From Bacteroidia bacterium (GTDB lineage Bacteria; Bacteroidota; Bacteroidia; Flavobacteriales; Flavobacteriaceae): a stretch of 64,000 bases of DNA. The stretch lies in assembly GCA_030427865.1 (NCBI GenBank), contig JAUICK010000006.1:1-64000 (forward strand), given 5' to 3'. The notes under the pieces were generated by a model. The model saw only the letters and a program-made list of their open reading frames with translations, made no database searches and had not been told where the DNA came from. Shown one piece after another: positions 43,840-52,723 of the stretch (the stretch's first letter is position 1; every line of letters begins with the position of its first letter). Both the position numbers and the translations under genes were made by a program.

Positions 43840-44216
43840 AAAATTAGTTATTTAAATTTAGATATAATCTACTTTTAATCGAATAAAAAAATAGATTATA
43901 ACAAATCAATAACTTTTAACTTATCTAAGCAAAGCAGTAAGCGTTTTAAGTGTTCGTTTACGGTATTTGGACTTTATTTAATTTGTTTTAGTTCTAGAAA
44001 ATACAAGATTTACACATTAAAATTTAAGCTTATAAAATTATAAAATATCGTTTATTATTATGTATGTTATTAATTTCTTTTAAACCTTTAACAATACGTA
44101 AAATTTAAAAAAAATAAACTAATATTAAAATGAATTAAACCCTTACTTAAGGCTATAAATTATATTTTAAATTGATAAATTTGATTTAAAATAAAAGAAA
44201 AACAACTTTTTTTAAA
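43840..44216. other. Divergent spacer between T9SS protein and AraC regulator
   Basis: 377 bp, very AT-rich, with no credible gene. It contains the inverted repeat TATAATCTA (43863-43871) / TAGATTATA (43892-43900) just upstream of the T9SS gene, and a plus-strand -7 box TAAATTTG (44176-44183) 33 bp before the AraC gene. No clear -7 box is seen for the T9SS gene. Confidence 0.6.
44176..44183 (+). promoter_or_regulatory. -7 box of the second AraC regulator
   Basis: TAAATTTG fits TAnnTTTG. No TTG lies at standard distance, so an activator may be needed. Confidence 0.4.
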
Positions 44217-45311
44217 ATGCAACAACTCTATAACCAATTTATTTATTTTGCTTTCTTACAATGTATATTATTATTGTTAGTATATGTACTGTCATCTAAA
44301 AGAAGAAAATTTGTAAATAAATACCTCTTATTTTTAATATTTACAATATTATTAGGTTTGGTTGGTAAAATACTTTACATCTTTAATTTTTTTGAAAAAG
44401 ATTTTAGATTAATTGCCTTTTCTGAATTGGCAGGTATGTTATTTGGGGTTAGCATTTATTTATATACCAAAACATCTCTTTTAGGAAAAAAATATAAAGC
44501 CCAAGACCTTATACATTATACACCAGCTTTAGCCTATTTTTTGTTTGTACTTTTTTATTTTGTGTTACCTTCTAATCTTACTATGAAAGAACGTTCTTTA
44601 ACTGGTGAGATTGATCGAGTTATTTATCTATTCCATGCAATGGGTCTTATTGTTAATATTACTTATTGGGGTGTTAGCTTTAAAAATCTTTTAAATTTTA
44701 GGAAAAAGCTAAAGCACGAATTGTCATATTCTATTAAAGATACTTTTTTCTATAATTTACATATAGCATTAGGTATATGCCTATTTGTATGGCTTGTAGT
44801 TTACATTTTTAGCTTATTTGATAATATTATGATAGAAAGAGATTTTAGAAATATAATTTGGCTTATCATTTCATTTATTATCTTATTTATTTCTTACTAC
44901 AGTATTATTTCTCCAGAAATTTATAAATTAAAACCATTAACTGCTGTTAAAAAATACAATCAGTCTAAGTTTAACACTAACGATTTAAATGTTTTAAAAG
45001 CTAAGCTTGATGATTTGATGTTAACAAAAAAACCCTATTTAAATAAAAAGTTATTAAAAGCAGAATTGTCTGAAATGATAGGGATTTCTAACCCTGAAAT
45101 GGCTAGATTACTTAACGAAAAAATTGGCATGAATTTTTTTGAATACATTAATAACTACAGAGTACAAGAATTTATTAAACTAGCAAAAGTTAAAAAAAAT
45201 GAGTTAACATTATTTGGTATTGCTCAAGAAGCGGGGTTTAATTCTAAAACAACTTTTATAAAATCTTTTAAAAAATCAATGGGTAAAACACCTTCTGAAT
45301 TTTTAAATTAA
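44217..45311 (+). CDS. Membrane-bound AraC-family regulator, paralog 2
   Basis: A 364-residue paralog of the regulator at 38843-39949. It has the same seven-helix N-terminus (about 1-235) and a nearly matching AraC domain: KKPYLNKKLLKAELSEMIGI and FGIAQEAGFNSKTTFIKSFK differ at few positions from the other copy. It is convergent with the intact receptor at 45379 and divergent from the T9SS gene. High conservation of the DNA-binding part implies overlapping operators. Divergence in the membrane part implies different signals. Confidence 0.9.
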   Translation: MQQLYNQFIYFAFLQCILLLLVYVLSSKRRKFVNKYLLFLIFTILLGLVGKILYIFNFFEKDFRLIAFSELAGMLFGVSIYLYTKTSLLGKKYKAQDLIHYTPALAYFLFVLFYFVLPSNLTMKERSLTGEIDRVIYLFHAMGLIVNITYWGVSFKNLLNFRKKLKHELSYSIKDTFFYNLHIALGICLFVWLVVYIFSLFDNIMIERDFRNIIWLIISFIILFISYYSIISPEIYKLKPLTAVKKYNQSKFNTNDLNVLKAKLDDLMLTKKPYLNKKLLKAELSEMIGISNPEMARLLNEKIGMNFFEYINNYRVQEFIKLAKVKKNELTLFGIAQEAGFNSKTTFIKSFKKSMGKTPSEFLN

Positions 45312-45378
45312 TTGCTTATAAAATTTACAAGTGCAACTTATTTTTTATCTGTACTCTGTTTTTATTTTAACCTATTTT

Positions 45379-47769
45379 TTATAAAAAATCATTACCTTTT
45401 TTTTCATTAGAAATACGCTTTTTTCTACTTACTGATTTGTTTTTACCTCCAAAACGATATGACAAACCAAAATACAGTGTTCTACTGTTCCAACTAAATT
45501 CTCCAACCTGAACAATAGGTCTATTTCCTTCAAATGAAAATTGTTGCGTTTTAAAAATATCATTCATATTTAAACTAAAAGTTCCTTTTCTTTTTGCAAA
45601 ACTGTAACGTGCACCAGCATTTACAAAATAAAATGCTTTGGTTTGGTATTGTAAATTATCATTTGCACCTCTATATAAACCAAATAATTGTAGTGTTATT
45701 TTTTTATTGATTTTAAAATTATTGGTCATTCTTATATTGTAAAGTACATTATCTACTGCTATAGCTTCGTTTTCTGCAATACCTTTTTGAGTTTGCGCAT
45801 ATAAATCTACACTGGTATTAAAATTCCACCAATTGGTAGGTCTGTAGTTTCCTGATACTTCAAAACCATAAGCTGTATTGTCTTGGTAATTATCATAAGA
45901 AAACAAAATTCTTGAAGGTAATTGTGGATCTCGAAAAGCAAAACGTGTAATTTCATTAGAAATTGCTCTGTAAAAAACACCTGTTGTAATGCTTCCTCTT
46001 TTTAATTTTCTTGTATAATTTGCTTCAATAGAATTTGTAAATTGGGGTCTTAAATTGGGGTTACCAACATTAGTAACTCTTGCAGAAGACCAAACTCTTA
46101 TTGGGTTTATCTGATCTAATCCTGGTCTATCTACTCTTCTACTAAAACTAATTTGATAAGCATTTTTTTGAGTTTCTAAATCTGGTGTAAATTTTAAGAA
46201 TGCTGATGGATAAATGCTAAATATTTCATCTTGGAACAACTCTCGATTGCTGTTGTTTTTATCAAAAATACCCTTTACTTTATAGTTTTCTAAACGAGCA
46301 CCTATTTGATAAGCCCATTTGCCAATAGTTTTATTGTAAGTTGTGTAAAAAGAATATATATTTCTATCATACTTGTAGTTTGAGTTAGCACTGTTTGTAT
46401 TAGAAGTAATAAATGTATTGTCTATATTTTGTATACGTGCTTCTGCCCCCAACTCTAAAGTGGTTTGTTCTGAAAATGGATTTATATAATCTAAATTAAT
46501 TATAGTATTATTTCTAATATTATCAATATCATCTGTATAATTAGTTGTCATCATTTCATCTTTAATGCTAAAATCAGATAATTCACCTCCTCTAAACGTA
46601 TTGTAATCTACCTCTAATTCTATGCTATGATTATCTTTAGCAAACAAGTGTTTGTAATCTAAATTATAACTTGCATTTGTATTGTCTCTATTACTATCGT
46701 AAACTTGATTGATAAATGCAGTTTGATTGTTGAACAATACATCATTAATCCCTAAAACATCGCTGTTAAAAATATTTTGATTCGTGTAAAAAGATAACGT
46801 ATTCTTATCATCAATAAAAAAATCTAAACCCGCTTTAAAAAGATGTGAATCGCTGTTGCTTGCAGAATTCCACTTCTCATTAGAATCGTCTTGCTGTCTA
46901 AAAATAGTACCCAAAACCCTTCTTTTTCTGCTGTTTAAGCCATAGTTGCCATAGACATTAAATTTTCCTGTTCTATAATTAAGTGTTGTACTTCCATTAT
47001 ATTGAACATTATCCCAAACAACTAAACCTGTGTTTATAGAACCGTTTAAACCTAAATTAGAATTTTTATGCAAAACAATATTAATAATACCACTCATACC
47101 TTCTGGATTGTATTTTGCAGAAGGATTTGTAATTAATTCAATTTTTTTTATGGATGTAGATGGAATTTGCTGTAACAATTGACTTGCGCTTATATTTGTG
47201 GGTTTTCCATCTAAAAGAACTCGAACGTTATCATTTCCTCGTAAAGATAAATTTCCATCCTGATCTATAGAAACAGCTGGTATATTATTCATAATATCTG
47301 CAGCAGAAGCACCAGCAGTTGTTAAATCTTTACCTACGTTTATTATTTTTCTGTCTATTCTTTGTTCTATGGTAGAACGTTCTGCTACAATAAGAACCCC
47401 CTCTAAAGCTTCAGATTCTTGTTCAAGTTCTATGATTCCTATATTAGTTGTTTTACTATTTAAAGTAATTTCTTTAACTACTGTTTTATATCCAATAAAT
47501 TGAAACTCGACCAATATTTGTCCGTAAGCGACATTTTTAACTTCAAAATTTCCTTTTTCATTAGATGATGATCCTGTTAAAATTTTAGCTTGATTTTTAG
47601 TTTTTACAATAATTGTAGCATAACTTATGGGTTCTTTTAACTCTTTGTCTAATACCTGACCTTTAATGGTTGTTGTTTTATTATTTGTTTTTTGAGCTAC
47701 ACTAGTTAGCATAAAGAAGCTCTGAATTAAAAATAGTATTGCTATTTTTTTTTGAATATTACCTACCAT
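45379..47769 (-). CDS. Outer-membrane beta-barrel receptor (TonB-dependent type)
   Basis: A 796-residue outer-membrane protein. The signal peptide (about 1-25, ending SVAQ) is followed by a carboxypeptidase-regulatory-like domain (about 30-115), a plug (LSLRGNDNVRVLLDGKP, about 180-196) and a flavobacterial OMP barrel (about 230-770) ending in strands around RTLYFGLSYRFGGK, then a short lysine-rich tail. ATG 47769 is chosen over TTG 47790 because it begins directly at the signal peptide. No SusD partner is present, so this is not a classic glycan-uptake pair. The substrate is unknown. It is the intact relative of the broken copy at 37278-38732. Confidence 0.9.
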   Translation of the reverse strand: MVGNIQKKIAILFLIQSFFMLTSVAQKTNNKTTTIKGQVLDKELKEPISYATIIVKTKNQAKILTGSSSNEKGNFEVKNVAYGQILVEFQFIGYKTVVKEITLNSKTTNIGIIELEQESEALEGVLIVAERSTIEQRIDRKIINVGKDLTTAGASAADIMNNIPAVSIDQDGNLSLRGNDNVRVLLDGKPTNISASQLLQQIPSTSIKKIELITNPSAKYNPEGMSGIINIVLHKNSNLGLNGSINTGLVVWDNVQYNGSTTLNYRTGKFNVYGNYGLNSRKRRVLGTIFRQQDDSNEKWNSASNSDSHLFKAGLDFFIDDKNTLSFYTNQNIFNSDVLGINDVLFNNQTAFINQVYDSNRDNTNASYNLDYKHLFAKDNHSIELEVDYNTFRGGELSDFSIKDEMMTTNYTDDIDNIRNNTIINLDYINPFSEQTTLELGAEARIQNIDNTFITSNTNSANSNYKYDRNIYSFYTTYNKTIGKWAYQIGARLENYKVKGIFDKNNSNRELFQDEIFSIYPSAFLKFTPDLETQKNAYQISFSRRVDRPGLDQINPIRVWSSARVTNVGNPNLRPQFTNSIEANYTRKLKRGSITTGVFYRAISNEITRFAFRDPQLPSRILFSYDNYQDNTAYGFEVSGNYRPTNWWNFNTSVDLYAQTQKGIAENEAIAVDNVLYNIRMTNNFKINKKITLQLFGLYRGANDNLQYQTKAFYFVNAGARYSFAKRKGTFSLNMNDIFKTQQFSFEGNRPIVQVGEFSWNSRTLYFGLSYRFGGKNKSVSRKKRISNEKKGNDFL

Positions 47770-48233
47770 AATTTTTAAAGTTTTTGGCAATATTATAGCT
47801 TGTATATTTTAACTATCTTATAATTTTGTTAAGGCAAGTTCAATAACTGTTGTAGTACTTTTAAGTTGATTTAATATACGTTCATATACTGTATATCTAC
47901 TAATTAAATAATAGATTGTAAGAAAACAATAATTTAACTTGAAAGCCTTTGTATCTTCTCAAACAACTTTTTATTTTTATTATATTTTTTATGCTATCAA
48001 AATCTTAAAAAGGTGTAAAAAAAATCGATACATAAAATCTAAGGCAAATGCCAAAGAAAGGCATTTTAGCAGTGCAATTAAGTAAAAATTGACTATCGTA
48101 AAAAAATACTTTAAATTCTATTGAAGAAATTAAACTAAAATTTTTGATTAAAAGAATTTGGAAATTCAAAGTTTATAGAAACAGAAAATTGTTTCAAAAT
48201 ACATACTAAAGCAACTCTTTTCAACTAAAGAAA
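47770..48233. other. Intergenic region between receptor and prfA
   Basis: About 460 bp without a credible gene. It holds the leader of the receptor gene and a hairpin AAATGCC (48046-48052) / GGCATTT (48060-48066) with a 7-base loop. No T-run follows it, so it is only a weak candidate for the prfA terminator. Confidence 0.55.
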
Positions 48234-49310
48234 TTAAATTCCGTCTCCTAATTCCTTTAGCTTTTGAGTATTTTCAGCCAACATTAATTCATCTATAATT
48301 TTTTGAATATCTCCATTAACAATATTAGACAAATCGTATAATGTTAAATTTATTCTGTGGTCTGTTACACGTCCTTGAGGGTAATTATATGTTCTAATTT
48401 TGGCACTTCTATCTCCAGAGGTTACCATAGAACCACGTTTTGCAGCATCTTCTGCTTGTTTTTTAGCAAGTTCTAAATCATACAAACGCGAACGCAATAC
48501 TTTAAAAGCCTTCTCTTTATTTTTATGTTGAGATTTTTGATCTTGACATTGCGCTACCAAACCTGTAGGAATATGCGTTAAACGCACCGCAGAATAGGTA
48601 GTATTTACAGACTGACCACCAGGACCAGAAGAACAGAAAAAATCGATTCTTACATCTTTAGGATTTATTTCTACATCAAATTCTTCTGCCTCTGGAAAAA
48701 CCATACATGTTGCTGCAGAAGTATGTACACGACCTTGAGTTTCTGTTTGCGGTACTCTTTGCACACGATGCACACCTGCTTCAAATTTTAGTGTTCCATA
48801 AACATCTTCTCCAGAAACTTCGAACTGAATTTCTTTAAAACCTCCATTGGTGCCTTCAGAATAATCTACTGTAGATACTTTCCACCCTTTACTTTCGCAA
48901 TATTTAGAATACATTCTAAATAAGTCTCCTGCAAAAATACTAGCTTCATCACCTCCAGTTCCTGCTCGTAATTCTACCACAGCATTTTTTGAGTCTTCTG
49001 GGTCTTTGGGTATTAATAAAAATTTAATTTCTTCTTCTAATTCAGGAATTCTATTATTTGCTTCATCCATTTCCATCTTCGCCATTTCTACCATTTCTGC
49101 ATCAGAACCATCAGCAATAATTTCTTTGGCTTCCTCTATGTTGTTTGTTAAGGTTTTATACTCTTCTCCCTTTTTAACAACACTTCCTAAATCTTTATAT
49201 TCTTTCATTAATTGTGCATAGCGCTTTTGATCCATGATAATTTCTGGCTGAATAATTAAATCAGAAACCTCATCATAACGTTGCTTAACAATTCTTAATT
49301 TATCTAACAT
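48234..49310 (-). CDS. prfA: Peptide chain release factor 1
   Basis: Recognises UAA and UAG stop codons and triggers peptide release. It has 358 residues. The RF1 stop-codon motif PxT is PQT at 187-189, and the peptidyl-tRNA hydrolysis motif GGQ is at 231-233 ([10 protein letters not shown]). GTGGDEA is near 117-123. The glutamine is the expected target of PrmC (22246-23106). Monocistronic and divergent from the lipoprotein gene at 49381. Confidence 0.97.
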   Translation of the reverse strand: MLDKLRIVKQRYDEVSDLIIQPEIIMDQKRYAQLMKEYKDLGSVVKKGEEYKTLTNNIEEAKEIIADGSDAEMVEMAKMEMDEANNRIPELEEEIKFLLIPKDPEDSKNAVVELRAGTGGDEASIFAGDLFRMYSKYCESKGWKVSTVDYSEGTNGGFKEIQFEVSGEDVYGTLKFEAGVHRVQRVPQTETQGRVHTSAATCMVFPEAEEFDVEINPKDVRIDFFCSSGPGGQSVNTTYSAVRLTHIPTGLVAQCQDQKSQHKNKEKAFKVLRSRLYDLELAKKQAEDAAKRGSMVTSGDRSAKIRTYNYPQGRVTDHRINLTLYDLSNIVNGDIQKIIDELMLAENTQKLKELGDGI

Positions 49311-49328
49311 CTGCTAACTTTTCTTGGA

Positions 49329-49360
49329 TTGCGAATTTACAATTTTTATGGGTATATTTG
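49329..49360 (+). promoter_or_regulatory. Promoter of the DUF6265 lipoprotein gene
   Basis: TTG (49329-49331), 21-bp spacer, TATATTTG (49353-49360), 20 bp before ATG 49381. It is a full match to the Bacteroidota consensus and confirms the shorter start of the gene. Confidence 0.75.
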
Positions 49361-49380
49361 AGAAAACCAAACTACTTTTT

Positions 49381-49815
49381 ATGAAACATCTTCTTCTATT
49401 TTGTTGCTTTCTTTTAATGTTTTCTTGTGGCAACAAGAAGAAAGAGGTGCAAAAACCATCCTTTTTAATTGGAAAATGGATTAGAATCAACAACAAAAAA
49501 GAAAGCATAACTTATGAAACTTGGAATAACAATCTAAAAGGTTTAGGGTATACTTTAAAAAATAAAGACACTTCTTTTAAAGAAATTTTAAGTATTGTAG
49601 AAATAAAAGACACTTTATTTCTAAAGGTTGAGGGTGTAAATAAAAACCCCACTTATTTTAAATTTACTTTGCAAACAGATACATCTTTTGTTTGTGAAAA
49701 CCCTAAAAACAAATTTCCAAAAAAAATTACTTACTTTAAAGATGGCAAACAATTAAAAGCAGAAATATCTGCTGATAATTTTAGAATTGATTTTGTTTTT
49801 GATAAAAGACATTAG
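49381..49815 (+). CDS. DUF6265-like lipoprotein
   Basis: A 144-residue lipoprotein with lipobox MFSC (C16). The mature part has the LIGKWIRINNKKESITYETW pattern near 30-49 that is typical of DUF6265-like proteins, beta-rich and probably lipocalin-like. The function is unknown. Start 49381 is set by the promoter at 49329-49360 and by the signal peptide. Longer in-frame starts from 49324 overlap the promoter. Monocistronic. Confidence 0.75.
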   Translation: MKHLLLFCCFLLMFSCGNKKKEVQKPSFLIGKWIRINNKKESITYETWNNNLKGLGYTLKNKDTSFKEILSIVEIKDTLFLKVEGVNKNPTYFKFTLQTDTSFVCENPKNKFPKKITYFKDGKQLKAEISADNFRIDFVFDKRH

Positions 49816-49905
49816 CTGAATTAATTTAGTTTGTTTCTGCAATTAAAAAATACTAACTTCGTTATCGTGCGGTATAAAACATTAAAACGATTTTATATCA
49901 TTAAA

Positions 49906-49965
49906 GTTCGAGGCAATACTACGCTATCGCTACGTTTTGCCTCGAACGTCTGGCGGCTAACGCCA
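49906..49965. repeat. GC-rich double-hairpin element
   Basis: Inverted repeat GTTCGAGGCAA (49906-49916) / TTGCCTCGAAC (49937-49947) with a 20-base loop, followed by a second hairpin TGGCG (49951-49955) / CGCCA (49961-49965). It is far GC-richer than its surroundings. It lies just beyond the stop of the ribonucleotide reductase gene and would be in its 3' UTR. It is a candidate REP/MITE-like repeat. Confidence 0.65.
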
Positions 49966-49991
49966 AAGTAAAATCCAATAAAAAACTTGTT

Positions 49992-52538
49992 TTATCCGCA
50001 TTTAGAAGAACCACAATCTTTACAAGTTAAACAACCTTCTTGGTAAATGAGTTCTTTAGAATTACAATTATCACAAGTTTGTCCTTTGGCTTTTGTGCCA
50101 TTTTCTACATAGCGTTTTAAGGCTCTTTGCACACCGTTTTTCCATGTATTAATAGACTCAGAATCTAATTGTAAACTATGAATTAAATCTATAACCTTAT
50201 CAATTGGCATTCCGTGTCTTAAGGTTCCAGAAATCAATTTTGCATAGTTCCAAAATTCTGGATTAAACTTATGAGACAATCCTTCTATGGTGGTTTTATA
50301 TCCTCTTTTATTTTGGTATTGAAAATCATAACGCGATAATCCGTTTTCGTTTTTATTTTTTAGTATGAGTCCTTTTTCTACCCAACGTGGAATTAAAATT
50401 CCGTCTTCATCATCTACCAAACCTGTAAAAATTTCATACGGTTTTCCATCAACTAAACCTACAAAAGCAATCCATTTTTCTTTTTGATTTTGAAAACGAA
50501 CTACATCTGCTTCTAAAATTTGTGGTCTTTTTTTTGCTAAGTTATCTGCCTTTTTTTCTTCTTTTTTTTCATCCGTAGCAATTAACACTCCTGCACGAGA
50601 ACCATCTCTGTAAACTGTTACACCTTTGCAACCAACTTCCCAAGCTTTTAAATACAAATCGCCTACTAAATCTTCGGTAACATTGTTGGGTAAATTTACA
50701 GTAACACTTATAGAATGATCTACCCATTTTTGTATTTTACCTTGCATGGTAACTTTGCTTAACCAATCAATATCATTAGAAGTGGCTTTGTAATAAGGAG
50801 ATTGCTGTACCAAATGATTTAGTTCTTCTTGAGAATAATTCTTGTTAGTGTCTATTCCGTTAATTTCCATCCACTGTTTAAATCTGTGATGAAAAACTAC
50901 ATATTCTTCCCAAGAATCGCCTACTTCGTCTACAAAATCGACACGAATATCTTTATCATTTGGGTTTACTTTTTTTCTACGTTTGTACACAGGCATAAAT
51001 ACAGGCTCAATTCCAGATGAAGTTTGCGTCATTAAACTTGTTGTTCCTGTTGGAGCTATGGTTAACAGGGCAATATTTCTACGACCATGCTCGAGCATCT
51101 CATAGTAGAGCTTACTATCTGCTTCTTTTAATCGTAAAATAAACGGATTATTTTTTTCTCTTTCTGCATTAAAAATTGAAAACGCACCTCTTTCTTTTGC
51201 TAAATTAACAGAAGCTCTATAGGTTTCTATGGCTAAAGTTTTATGCACTTTAGTGGCAAAAGCAATTCCTTCTTCACTTCCATAACGAATGTTTAAAGCT
51301 GCCAACATATCTCCTTCTGCGGTAATTCCTATGCCTGTTCTTCTGCCTTCATGGGCTTTTTGCCTAATGTTTAGCCACAAGTTTTTCTCTGTTACTTTTA
51401 CTTCATCTAACTCTGGGTCTGCATCTATTTTTGCTAAAATAGCGTCAATCTTTTCTAGTTCTAAATCGATGATATCATCCATCATTCTTTGTGCAATACT
51501 AATGTGTTTTACGAACAATTTGAAATTGAATGCTGCTATATCTGTAAACGGATTTTCTACATAAGAAAATAAGTTAATTGCTAACAAACGACAAGAATCA
51601 TAGGGACACAAAGGAATTTCACCACAAGGATTTGTAGAAACGGTTTTGTACCCTAAATCTGCGTAACAATCTGGAACAGATTCATTAATAATAGTATCCC
51701 AAAATAAAATACCAGGTTCTGCAGATTTCCAAGCATTATGTACAATTTTTTGCCAAATTTTATTTGCTTCTATTTCTTTGGTATATATAGGATTACTGCT
51801 AAAAATAGGATATTTTTGTATGTATTTTCCATCTGTTTTTACAGCTTTCATAAATGCATCATCTATTCTTACAGAAACATTAGCACCTGTAACCTTACCT
51901 TGTTCTAATTTGGCATCTATAAAATCTTCTGCATCTAAATGATTGATAGAAACCGACAACATTAACGCTCCTCTTCTACCATCTTGTGCTACTTCTCTAG
52001 TAGAGTTCGAATAACGTTCCATAAACGGCACAATACCCGTAGAAGTTAATGCCGAATTTTTTACAGGAGAACCTTTTGGACGAATATGAGATAAATCGTG
52101 GCCAACTCCTCCTCTACGTTTCATAAGTTGTACTTGTTCTTGGTCTATTTTTAGAATTCCACCATAAGAGTCTGATTCACCGTTATTACCAATAACAAAA
52201 CAATTGGAAAGTGATGCAATTTGAAACGGGTTTCCAATTCCTGCCATTGGACTTCCTTGAGGAACAATATATTTAAAATTTTTAATGACTTCAAAAATTT
52301 CTGATTCTGTGAGTGGGTTTGCATATTTTTGCTCTATTCTAGCAATTTCTCTAGCAATTCTTTGATGCATTTCATTTGGGGAGCTTTCATAGATAGTTCC
52401 TTCAGAATCTTTTAAGGCATATTTGTTTAACCAAACTGTTGCCGCAAGTTCATCGTTTTTAAAATAAGATAAAGAAGCTTTTAAGGCATCTTCTCTAGTT
52501 ACCTTTTTTTTAAGTGAGCATAGGGTTTTGGAATTCAT
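49992..52538 (-). CDS. nrdJ: Class II (adenosylcobalamin-dependent) ribonucleotide reductase
   Basis: Makes deoxyribonucleotides with a B12-generated radical, independent of oxygen. It has 848 residues. Conserved segments are SLSNCFVIGN (109-118), with redox-active C113, TNPCGEIPLCPYDSC (302-316), with C305 and E307 at the radical site, and IAPTGTTS near 496-503. The C-terminus carries a zinc-ribbon-like CDNCN ... CLTCKDCGSSKCG. An Fnr-type palindrome lies 68 bp upstream (52606-52619), in keeping with low-oxygen use. The upstream region does not look like a cobalamin riboswitch. Confidence 0.95.
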   Translation of the reverse strand: MNSKTLCSLKKKVTREDALKASLSYFKNDELAATVWLNKYALKDSEGTIYESSPNEMHQRIAREIARIEQKYANPLTESEIFEVIKNFKYIVPQGSPMAGIGNPFQIASLSNCFVIGNNGESDSYGGILKIDQEQVQLMKRRGGVGHDLSHIRPKGSPVKNSALTSTGIVPFMERYSNSTREVAQDGRRGALMLSVSINHLDAEDFIDAKLEQGKVTGANVSVRIDDAFMKAVKTDGKYIQKYPIFSSNPIYTKEIEANKIWQKIVHNAWKSAEPGILFWDTIINESVPDCYADLGYKTVSTNPCGEIPLCPYDSCRLLAINLFSYVENPFTDIAAFNFKLFVKHISIAQRMMDDIIDLELEKIDAILAKIDADPELDEVKVTEKNLWLNIRQKAHEGRRTGIGITAEGDMLAALNIRYGSEEGIAFATKVHKTLAIETYRASVNLAKERGAFSIFNAEREKNNPFILRLKEADSKLYYEMLEHGRRNIALLTIAPTGTTSLMTQTSSGIEPVFMPVYKRRKKVNPNDKDIRVDFVDEVGDSWEEYVVFHHRFKQWMEINGIDTNKNYSQEELNHLVQQSPYYKATSNDIDWLSKVTMQGKIQKWVDHSISVTVNLPNNVTEDLVGDLYLKAWEVGCKGVTVYRDGSRAGVLIATDEKKEEKKADNLAKKRPQILEADVVRFQNQKEKWIAFVGLVDGKPYEIFTGLVDDEDGILIPRWVEKGLILKNKNENGLSRYDFQYQNKRGYKTTIEGLSHKFNPEFWNYAKLISGTLRHGMPIDKVIDLIHSLQLDSESINTWKNGVQRALKRYVENGTKAKGQTCDNCNSKELIYQEGCLTCKDCGSSKCG

Positions 52539-52605
52539 ATTAAGAAGTATATTTAAGTTGATTGTAAAAGTGATGTGAAGTTCATCAAAAGAAAAAACTT
52601 AAAAG

Positions 52606-52619
52606 ATGACAAATGTCAT
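52606..52619 (-). promoter_or_regulatory. Crp/Fnr-type operator ATGAC-N4-GTCAT
   Basis: Perfect palindrome ATGACAAATGTCAT, 68 bp before the class II ribonucleotide reductase start. It agrees with the site at 5487-5500 in ATGAY-N3-TGTCAT. The 5-4-5 form is like Fnr/NnrR/HcpR-type sites. No clear -7 box is found between it and the gene. Confidence 0.55.
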
Positions 52620-52723
52620 AACTACTCAATACCAATATTTTAATTTTCTGATTTTTAGCAATTTACACATTTATTAACATACAAAAGTTAACAAATAATT
52701 TGAAAAATATTTAAAAGTGTTTT

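Noticed and set aside
47770..47790. Upstream TTG start for the intact receptor
   Set aside because: It would put seven residues ahead of a complete signal peptide starting at ATG 47769.
48046..48066. Terminator for prfA
   Set aside because: The hairpin is real but lies about 170 bp after the gene and has no T-run, so it is mentioned only as a structure.
52539..52723. Cobalamin riboswitch before the B12-dependent reductase
   Set aside because: The 185-bp leader has no B12-box-like conserved block and is mostly A/T. Only the Fnr-type palindrome stands out.
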